Origin: an uncultured Clostridia bacterium
GTDB taxonomy: Bacteria; Bacillota; Clostridia; UBA1381
Length of the DNA: 9,521 bases
Direction of reading: 5' to 3'
NCBI GenBank assembly: GCA_934454035.1
Contig: CAKSFY010000087.1
Span: forward strand, 1-9,521
Shown here: positions 1 to 4,923 of the stretch, in pieces
Layout: each line of letters opens with the position of its first letter
Numbering within the stretch: position 1 is the stretch's first letter
Notes under the pieces: generated by a model
Databases searched by the model: none
What the model was told of the DNA's origin: nothing
What the model saw: the letters and a program-made list of their open reading frames with translations, nothing else
Translations under genes and position numbers: made by a program

Positions 1-22
1 TTTAGAGGTTAAGCCTGTAGTA

Positions 23-65
23 GCCCCTTATAGGGGCAGTGCAAACCACCAGTTTACTGGTGGTT
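23..65. repeat. Two adjacent perfect hairpins
   Basis: GCCCC (23-27) pairs with GGGGC (33-37) around a 5-base loop. Six bases later AACCACCAG (44-52) pairs perfectly with CTGGTGGTT (57-65) around a 4-base TTTA loop. Neither is followed by a T tract, so a terminator is unlikely. Paired short hairpins at the edge of an element are typical of IS200/IS605 ends and of the 3' part of TnpB guide RNAs. The pairing is seen directly; the assignment is inference. Confidence 0.6.
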
Positions 66-77
66 ATGATTATAATA

Positions 78-118
78 GGAGCAATCCCTCATTTTGTGTA
101 AACCTCAAAATTGGCTCC
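78..118. repeat. Imperfect hairpin next to the left-edge hairpin pair
   Basis: GGAGCAAT (78-85) can pair with ATTGGCTCC (110-118) with one bulged base, leaving a 24-base loop. It continues the hairpin series that begins at 23 and may belong to the same mobile-element end or structured RNA. On its own it is weak. Confidence 0.35.
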
Positions 119-150
119 AAAATGATAATATAATCTAAGTAGTTTTTTGT

Positions 151-181
151 GGGCTGAGAGCCGGATTTCGGCTTTCAGCCC
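151..181. repeat. 13-bp stem-loop between two mobile-element remnants
   Basis: Positions 151-163 (GGGCTGAGAGCCG) pair with 169-181 (CGGCTTTCAGCCC) around a 5-base loop, with one G:T position. A run of six T lies just before the stem on the plus strand (143-148), while the sequence after the stem is not T-rich, and in the minus direction the stem is followed by A. It therefore does not match a classical intrinsic terminator in either direction, though it may still block read-through between the two remnants. Confidence 0.6.
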
Positions 182-193
182 TTAGCTATAATT

Positions 194-276
194 TAGCATA
201 AAACTTCCGGCTTGTCAAGGGCGCCCTCGTAGAAGGGCGTTTATTTCACCCTTGATTTGACGGCTGTTTTATGCTA
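194..276. repeat. Long imperfect hairpin at the 3' end of the transposase remnant
   Basis: Three nested stems are visible. An outer perfect 11-bp stem joins TAGCATAAAAC (194-204) to GTTTTATGCTA (266-276). A middle 7-bp stem joins TCAAGGG (215-221) to CCCTTGA (249-255). An inner 6-bp stem joins CGCCCT (222-227) to AGGGCG (234-239). The transposase stop codon (274-276) is part of the outer stem. The structure sits where the subterminal or terminal sequence of an IS256-type element is expected, but only one end is preserved here, so a true terminal inverted repeat cannot be confirmed. Confidence 0.6.
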
Positions 277-672
277 CTGCGGTAATCTATCGGCAAAGAA
301 TATTTCAAGCTGTGAGTGGATTTGCCCCCAGTCCTTGCGCTTGCCTGTCCACTTTTTCGTAATATCTATCATTGCAAGATAAAGCATTTTTAAAAGACTG
401 TCGTCTGTCGGAAAAACACTTTTGTTTTTCGTTACTTTGCGAAGCTGTCGGTTAAATCCCTCTATCGTATTTGTTGTGTAAATCAATGTTCTGACCGCTT
501 CTGGATACTTGAAATACGTCGATAAATTAGCCCAATTTACCCGCCACGAAATAGCTATTTTAGGATATTTCGAGCTCCATTTTTCATCAAAACTATTTTT
601 AGGGGATAGGAAAAATGTTTCGGAATGCTCAGATGAACCCGACAGTGTACTCTGAGCACTGCAAAAAGGCAT
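274..672 (-). pseudogene. IS256-family (mutator-type) transposase, C-terminal fragment
   Basis: The 132-residue frame matches only the C-terminal part of IS256-family transposases, which are usually about 400 residues. Visible hallmarks are EKWSSKYP, SWRVNWANLSTYF, YPEAVRTLIYTTNTIEGFNRQLRK with the conserved final catalytic-region Glu in TNTIEG, and KMLYLAMIDITKKWT near the end. The first 27 or so residues (about 592-672) do not look like transposase, so the family part seems to start near residue 28 and the ATG at 670-672 is probably accidental. The N-terminal two thirds, including the first two DDE-type acidic residues, are missing, so the fragment cannot be active. It lies downstream of the AraC gene on the same strand and is best read as the scar of an old insertion. 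Confidence 0.85.
626..658. repeat. Inverted repeat at the broken 5' side of the transposase fragment
   Basis: TGCTCAGA (626-633) and TCTGAGCA (651-658) are perfect reverse complements separated by 17 bases. They lie in the short segment (about 592-672) fused to the transposase remnant that does not resemble IS256. The pair may be left over from another element that disrupted the transposase, or may be chance. Confidence 0.4.
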
Positions 673-689
673 TTTATATCATAAAAATC

Positions 690-707
690 AAAAATTAGGA
701 GATTTTT
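690..707 (-). terminator. Weak candidate terminator after the AraC gene
   Basis: In the minus direction a 6-bp A/T-only stem (702-707 with 690-695) surrounds a 6-base loop, and T-rich sequence continues beyond it. It begins about 20 bases after the AraC stop codon. The all-A/T stem would be unstable, so this is only a candidate. Confidence 0.2.
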
Positions 708-727
708 TCAAAAATAATGCAATCAGA

Positions 728-1549
728 TTATTTTATATCGTTGATCAGCAGTTCTTGCTGAAGCCATTTTTTTGGCGATGTACCGAATTCTTTTGCAAAA
801 ACGTGCGAGAAATAATATACGCTGCTATAGCCTGCAAGCTCGGCGATTTCAGTAACAGAGTACAGGCGCGACCGAATCAGGTTGCAGGCATAATTAAGCT
901 TGAGCTTGCTGACATATTGATTGGGAGTCATATTAAATTTCGAGGTAAATATTTTTTTATAATACGAATAACTTATTCCCGAAATTTCGGCAAGCTTGTT
1001 AAAGTCAAAATTCTGTTCAAGATAATTTTCTTCTATATATTTCAGAGAATTGCTAATTATATTATATTTGTGAACCGGCAGATAATCCGCTGAAAAATGC
1101 TTTTGAAGAATGGATATAATTCTGTAAAAATATGACATACTTTCGGCATAATAGCCGGTATTCTGAAAATTCCATGTCTTGTCCAGCTTTTCAAACAAAG
1201 GAGCTAAATCCGGCATATTTGTACAATCGAAAAAAAGAGCTTCCGGTTTGAATGCGGTACTGCAGTCGAAAAAAATATTAATTGACGGGGCTGATTTTTT
1301 TACCTTAATATAATATTCTATATTCTCTTTTGAATCCAGTATTTTCGGTAAAAATCCGACTGTCGGGGCGGTAATATGCGTTGTTTTTCCGTTAAATATC
1401 ATAATATTATCACCGGGAAATTTAAAAAACAATTCGTTGTGAAATATTTTCGGTGAAGTATAATTTTGTATTATGTTGTCCTCGGATTTCGGAGCGTGCG
1501 TAACAAATTCAATTTTAGTGTCAATTTTATCAAAAATATCAAAGAACAC
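728..1549 (-). CDS. AraC-family transcriptional regulator with N-terminal cupin-like sensor domain
   Basis: A 273-residue protein. Residues of about 182-230 and 231-266 form the two helix-turn-helix units of an AraC/XylS DNA-binding domain. The first contains DFNKLAEISGISYSYYKKIF with the MTPNQYV linker, and the second SVTEIAELAGYSSVYYFSHVF ending in the typical FGTSPKKW. Residues of about 35-165 are beta-rich and fit the cupin-type ligand-binding half of AraC sugar sensors. The length is normal for the family. The start is GTG at 1547-1549: a GGGGG ribosome site (1557-1561) lies 7 bases upstream, and an in-frame TAA precedes it. The gene is divergent from the secreted-protein operon, so it most likely activates that operon in response to a sugar (inference). 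Its own promoter is an exact sigma-A consensus with an inverted repeat in the spacer, which suggests repression or autoregulation. Confidence 0.93.
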   Translation of the reverse strand: MFFDIFDKIDTKIEFVTHAPKSEDNIIQNYTSPKIFHNELFFKFPGDNIMIFNGKTTHITAPTVGFLPKILDSKENIEYYIKVKKSAPSINIFFDCSTAFKPEALFFDCTNMPDLAPLFEKLDKTWNFQNTGYYAESMSYFYRIISILQKHFSADYLPVHKYNIISNSLKYIEENYLEQNFDFNKLAEISGISYSYYKKIFTSKFNMTPNQYVSKLKLNYACNLIRSRLYSVTEIAELAGYSSVYYFSHVFAKEFGTSPKKWLQQELLINDIK

Positions 1550-1591
1550 AAAAATGCCCCCTTTTTATGAAAAATTAATAATTTTGCTTAT

Positions 1592-1620
1592 ATTATAACC
1601 CCGAAAAGGGGTTTTGTCAA
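1592..1620 (-). promoter_or_regulatory. Exact-consensus sigma-A promoter for the AraC gene
   Basis: Read on the minus strand, TTGACA (1615-1620) is followed after exactly 17 bases by TATAAT (1592-1597). Both hexamers and the spacing are ideal. Transcription would begin near 1585, giving a leader of about 35 bases that contains the AraC ribosome binding site. Confidence 0.9.
1597..1613. promoter_or_regulatory. Inverted repeat inside the AraC promoter spacer (candidate operator)
   Basis: AACCCC (1597-1602) and GGGGTT (1608-1613) are perfect reverse complements around a 5-base centre. The repeat fills most of the space between the -35 and -10 boxes of the minus-strand promoter. A protein bound here would block RNA polymerase, so this is a plausible repressor site. 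The binding protein is unknown; it could be the AraC product itself or another regulator. Confidence 0.5.
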
Positions 1621-1672
1621 TGTAATATTTTTCAAAAATACGGAAATTAGAGAAAAATTTAGGCAAATTTAA

Positions 1673-1690
1673 ATTTTAAAGTTTTAAAAT
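1673..1690. promoter_or_regulatory. AT-only palindrome midway between the divergent promoters
   Basis: ATTTTAAA (1673-1680) and TTTAAAAT (1683-1690) form a perfect 8-bp inverted repeat with a 2-base centre. It lies about half way between the two -35 boxes. Its A/T-only composition in an AT-rich stretch makes chance a real possibility. A binding site or UP-element-like role is only a suggestion. Confidence 0.3.
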
Positions 1691-1702
1691 AATAAAAAAG
1701 TG

Positions 1703-1735
1703 TGTCAGATTTCGCAAAAAATATCTGATATGACA
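1703..1735. promoter_or_regulatory. Inverted repeat just upstream of the plus-strand promoter (candidate activator site)
   Basis: TCAGAT (1705-1710) pairs with ATCTGA (1723-1728), and the outer TGTCA (1703-1707) is mirrored by TGACA (1731-1735). The core centres near 1716, about 54 bases before the expected transcription start, and its right edge touches the -35 box. This is the usual position for an AraC-type activator site next to RNA polymerase. That it binds the neighbouring AraC protein is inference. Confidence 0.45.
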
Positions 1736-1763
1736 TTTACAATTTTTTAATATATGGTATAAT
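1736..1763 (+). promoter_or_regulatory. Extended -10 promoter for the secreted-protein operon
   Basis: TTTACA (1736-1741) is followed after 16 bases by TATAAT (1758-1763), and TG at 1755-1756 makes an extended -10 element. Transcription would start near 1770, leaving an untranslated leader of about 90 bases before the ATG at 1860. The single mismatch in the -35 box and the abutting inverted repeat fit a regulated promoter. Confidence 0.75.
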
Positions 1764-1845
1764 AATGATACAAAAACCGATTGGATGGACTGATTAATTT
1801 GTATAATTTTACAAAATACGGATTTGGTCGGAAAATATAATTTAG

Positions 1846-1851
1846 AAGGAG
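1846..1851 (+). promoter_or_regulatory. Ribosome binding site that fixes the start at 1860
   Basis: AAGGAG lies 8 bases before ATG 1860. The frame is open upstream to a TTG at 1824, but that codon lacks a comparable site and would put charged residues ahead of a normal signal peptide, so 1860 is preferred. Confidence 0.9.
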
Positions 1852-1859
1852 AGAGAAAG

Positions 1860-4844
1860 ATGAATTTAAAAAAATTTCTATGTGCAGCATTGACTGCGGC
1901 AATGCTGGGAACAACGGCTGTGCCGGCAATGGCGACGGAAACGGTCGGCGGAGTAACAAAGGTGGAGTTTGAGGACTACGCCGTCGATCTTTGGGGTGAT
2001 GGCAATCCGATTAAATCTGACGGAGTTGACGGTGCAAGCGGTAATTCGGTCATAAGATATGAGGGAAGCACATTTGATAAGCTTGCGACTGTTTCAACAA
2101 AAGTAAATGTGGAAGAAAGCGGTTTTTATGAATTGAAGCTTCGTGCGACAAATTCAAAAAAAGCAAACGGATATATGAGCAATGTTAATCTCACGACGGA
2201 TTTAGGAGGTAAGTATTCATTTGCATATGCAGAGTGCAGCGATGAAGCGACAGTCGGAGGCTGGACGGGAGTTTGGTCCTTGTATACACAAACTTTGGGA
2301 GATTATATTTTTCTTGCAAGGGGAGAAAATAATCTTACTTTTAAGCTTGATAAAAGGACAACTGCTACACCTAATGATTATACTGTAATTCTGGATTATT
2401 ATACAGTTGAGAAAAAGGCTGATATGCCGGCTGTCGGAGCAGATGGAACTGCAACAATAGAATGTGAGGATTTCTCGCCGAATGTTGTTGAAAATGAAAG
2501 CGCAAGCGGAGGAAAAAATGTTGAGGTAAACTGGCAGACGGCTCCGTATACTTTAAATACATGTGTAAATGTTTCAAAAGCCGGCTTTTATAAAATTGGA
2601 GTCGGTGCGTCGGATTATTATTCAAGAACAAATGCAGGTGCAGGTTACGGAACGGCAACACATTTGAGTAAATTACATGTAATCGCCGGAGATAAGGATG
2701 TCTCGGTTACGCTTAATAATTCAACAAGAGATAATTCGGAGCTTAATTATGCAGGCTTTACAGGCGCTATTGTAGAAATGATTAATCTGAATGATACCTT
2801 CTATTTTGATGAAGGCGAAAATATAATTTCTATTCAATGCGACAATGCACAAAATCTCGGTGTTGCATTTGCTTCACTTGACTGCATCAGGCTTAAAGAA
2901 GTAGGCGGAAACACAATAGGCGCTTCAGGCAAAACCGTTTTGGAAGCAGAGGACTTATTCGGCGGCGGACAAAGCTATGATGAAGCAAGCGGCGGAAAAT
3001 ATTTACTTAATTATTCGGAAAACAAAGAGCAGGTTACATTATCCGGAGTTGTTTATGCAGATCAAGATGGTTTTTATAAACTTGGCTATGACGGAACACA
3101 TCCTGATGTCAGCGAAAGATATATGTCTCCCTTTAATTTTAAAGTAAACGGAAATGCATTAGCTTCGGCAACCGCAGGTGAGTATAAATATACTTCGGAG
3201 CTTAAAGGCAACTGGAAGGTATATTCAAATACCTTACCGAACGTATTCTTAAATAAGGGAAAGAACACAATTGAAATTACCGCAACACGTGCGGAAGCAT
3301 TTAATGCCGGTACAAATATGGTATTCTTTGTACTTGACAATCTTACATTTGAAAACGTTACTAAAACAATCGGCTTGAGCGGCGGCACGATAGAGTGCGA
3401 GGACTTTTCGGCAAAAACCGTTGAGGCGGAAGGCGCAAGCGGCGGAAAATATGTTAAGGTCGACGGGGAAACTGCTCCGTATACGCTGGATATGTATGTG
3501 AATATTGAAACAGCCGGAAATTACAAAATCGGCGTAGGCGCTTCTGATTACTTCGGGAGAGCGCACGCAGATTCGGGACACGGAACAGCGCAGCATTTGA
3601 GTAAAATTCATTTAATTGCCGGAGGAGTCGACACGGCAATTGGCGGAGATAATGTAATAAGAGACGGCTCGGTTTTGAGTTATCCCGCCTTTACCGGTGC
3701 AATTGTTGAAATGCTTTACTTAAAGGAAGCAATTTACCTTGACGCAGGCTTAAACAAAATATCAATTCAATGCGATAATGCGCAAAATAAGGGGGTTGCA
3801 TATGCATCGCTTGACTGCGTTAAGCTTTCTTATGCGGATACTATTCCGGCAGAGGGCGGAAAGCTTGAGATTGAAACCGGAATCAGCGGTTACACAAAAA
3901 CATCTGCTGCTGCAAGCGGCGGAAAATATGTAGCCTTTGATGAGGAGGATACATCAAATGATCCGACTATCGATTTGGTTGCCAATACTTCTGCAGCAGG
4001 AAATTATCAGCTCATGATTGCGGCAGCTGCTAATTTCGGCGATGATTTGACGGCAGAGTTATCTTCGGCGCAAATGGTAGTCAATAATTCCGATGCGTAT
4101 GATATAAATTCGGATAATTGTATAATTGCAAGTGATGTATATTATCTGGACAGCGAATCAAAATATCCGTTCAGAAATTACTATATAAATACACCTGTTG
4201 CCTTGAATGAGGGTGCAAACACAATTAATATTTACGCTTACGTAAATGAAGATTTTATCCGTTCGGCATTTGACTATATAGAAGTAAAGCCGATACAGGA
4301 TTTCGGTACGCTGACAGCGGCAGCTTCCGAGGTTTCCATGAATGTCGGTGATGAAAGGCAAATGACAATATTGAAAGAAAACGGAGAAACACTCAGCAAT
4401 TCGGACGCTTATATGATTACATATTCTTCAAGCAATGAGGAAGCGGCAACGGTTGACGGAAACGGAATCATTACGGCAAATAACGGCGGAGAAGCAATAA
4501 TTACCGCTGCGGTAAAAGAAAATGCAATAACAGAGCCGAAAACCGTAAGAATGACGGTAAAAGTTACAGACAGCAGAGAGATTTATTTCAGCGGAATCAG
4601 CACAGAAAACGGAATTTCGTATAATGTTGTGATTAACTCTGCACTTGATAAGACGGCAAATGTTTACACAGCCGTTTATGATTCAACCGGAAAGCTTGTT
4701 TCTGCGGACGTTGCAAATATATCGGCAGGAACTACAGGAATCACTCCGGTAACTGCAAGCGGCGCAGCAATTCCGGCAGGAGGATATGCTAAGTTGTTTG
4801 TATGGACAGAAATGACTCCCGTACTGACAACCACAGTCAGATAA
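1860..4844 (+). CDS. Secreted protein with five CBM6/35-like modules and a Big_2-like domain, no catalytic domain
   Basis: 994 residues. Residues 1-25 are a signal peptide (MNLKK, hydrophobic core, cleavage after AMA). Five beta-sandwich modules follow at about 35-187, 198-347, 358-501, 508-657 and 667-813. Most open with the E-x-E-D pattern and a following ASGGK, and end with G-x-N-x-I and a final LD, the layout of CBM6/CBM35-type galactose-binding-like domains. Modules 2 and 4 align without gaps at about 61% identity, and modules 1 and 3 share a second pattern, giving A-B-A-B plus a divergent fifth. About 817-904 resembles a bacterial Ig-like Big_2 domain (SSSNEEAATVDGNGIITA). The last 90 residues form a small beta-rich module ending in FVWTEMTPVLTTTVR. 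No LPXTG, SLH or dockerin motif is visible. As first gene of the operon it probably captures a glycan outside the cell (inference). The substrate is unknown. Confidence 0.88.
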   Translation: MNLKKFLCAALTAAMLGTTAVPAMATETVGGVTKVEFEDYAVDLWGDGNPIKSDGVDGASGNSVIRYEGSTFDKLATVSTKVNVEESGFYELKLRATNSKKANGYMSNVNLTTDLGGKYSFAYAECSDEATVGGWTGVWSLYTQTLGDYIFLARGENNLTFKLDKRTTATPNDYTVILDYYTVEKKADMPAVGADGTATIECEDFSPNVVENESASGGKNVEVNWQTAPYTLNTCVNVSKAGFYKIGVGASDYYSRTNAGAGYGTATHLSKLHVIAGDKDVSVTLNNSTRDNSELNYAGFTGAIVEMINLNDTFYFDEGENIISIQCDNAQNLGVAFASLDCIRLKEVGGNTIGASGKTVLEAEDLFGGGQSYDEASGGKYLLNYSENKEQVTLSGVVYADQDGFYKLGYDGTHPDVSERYMSPFNFKVNGNALASATAGEYKYTSELKGNWKVYSNTLPNVFLNKGKNTIEITATRAEAFNAGTNMVFFVLDNLTFENVTKTIGLSGGTIECEDFSAKTVEAEGASGGKYVKVDGETAPYTLDMYVNIETAGNYKIGVGASDYFGRAHADSGHGTAQHLSKIHLIAGGVDTAIGGDNVIRDGSVLSYPAFTGAIVEMLYLKEAIYLDAGLNKISIQCDNAQNKGVAYASLDCVKLSYADTIPAEGGKLEIETGISGYTKTSAAASGGKYVAFDEEDTSNDPTIDLVANTSAAGNYQLMIAAAANFGDDLTAELSSAQMVVNNSDAYDINSDNCIIASDVYYLDSESKYPFRNYYINTPVALNEGANTINIYAYVNEDFIRSAFDYIEVKPIQDFGTLTAAASEVSMNVGDERQMTILKENGETLSNSDAYMITYSSSNEEAATVDGNGIITANNGGEAIITAAVKENAITEPKTVRMTVKVTDSREIYFSGISTENGISYNVVINSALDKTANVYTAVYDSTGKLVSADVANISAGTTGITPVTASGAAIPAGGYAKLFVWTEMTPVLTTTVR
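2448..2894 (+). repeat. Duplicated module, copy 1 (module 2 of the secreted protein)
   Basis: These 149 codons align end to end without gaps with 3381-3827. By hand count about 91 of 149 residues are identical, including shared TIECEDFS, GVGASDY, FTGAIVEM and ISIQCDNAQN. The DNA has diverged, so the duplication is not recent. Confidence 0.9.
3381..3827 (+). repeat. Duplicated module, copy 2 (module 4 of the secreted protein)
   Basis: This is the partner of 2448-2894. It keeps the cysteine pair positions of copy 1 (IECED near the start, SLDC near the end), so the fold and probably the binding role are conserved. Several aligned aromatic and polar positions differ, so the two modules may bind slightly different sugars. 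Confidence 0.9.
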
Positions 4845-4866
4845 TCAATTAAAAGCCCCCAACTTT

Positions 4867-4898
4867 AAGAAATGGAGATTTTGCAATCTCCATTTCTT
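4867..4898 (+). promoter_or_regulatory. Perfect 14-bp stem-loop between the two secreted-protein genes
   Basis: AAGAAATGGAGATT (4867-4880) pairs perfectly with AATCTCCATTTCTT (4885-4898) around a 4-base loop. It lies 22 bases after the stop of the first gene and 25 bases before the ATG of the second. What follows is GGGTTTACAC and not a T tract, so it is not a standard intrinsic terminator. In an operon, such a hairpin commonly protects the upstream message from 3' exonucleases or limits downstream expression (inference). Confidence 0.75.
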
Positions 4899-4923
4899 GG
4901 GTTTACACAAGAAAGGTAAAAAA

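Larger units (their letters stand above)
2..133 (+). other. Tail of an open frame entering from the left edge, possibly the end of a TnpB-like (IS200/IS605 OrfB) gene
   Basis: One plus-strand frame is open from base 2 to a TAA at 131-133 and reads LEVKPVVAPYRGSAN, then HQFTGGYDYN and on to a C-terminal SKMII. The start lies outside the window. The early Val-x-Pro-Val stretch is reminiscent of the variable tail that follows the zinc-finger/RuvC end of TnpB-type proteins, and the frame runs straight through the hairpins at 23-37 and 44-65. In IS200/IS605 elements the 3' end of tnpB overlaps the guide (omega) RNA and the right-end hairpins, which would fit this overlap. No diagnostic catalytic or zinc-finger motif is inside the window, so this is a guess from a short tail and its setting. 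It could equally be random open frame over a structured repeat. Confidence 0.25.

Noticed and set aside
755..1093. Plus-strand open frame of 112 residues
   Set aside because: It lies entirely opposite the AraC helix-turn-helix coding region, has no ribosome site and no recognisable motif.
1824..1859. Earlier TTG start for the CBM-array protein
   Set aside because: It would overlap the AAGGAG site and add charged residues before a normal signal peptide; ATG 1860 is better placed.
1747..1959. Minus-strand open frame of 70 residues spanning the operon promoter
   Set aside because: It overlaps the extended -10 promoter, the leader and the signal-peptide codons of the secreted protein, with no ribosome site.
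4867..4898. Intrinsic terminator ending the first secreted-protein gene
   Set aside because: The stem is strong but the sequence after it is GGGTTTACAC, without the T run needed for intrinsic termination.
4897..4923. Earlier TTG start for the hydrolase
   Set aside because: The codon sits inside the 14-bp hairpin stem, has no ribosome site, and the signal peptide begins naturally at ATG 4924.
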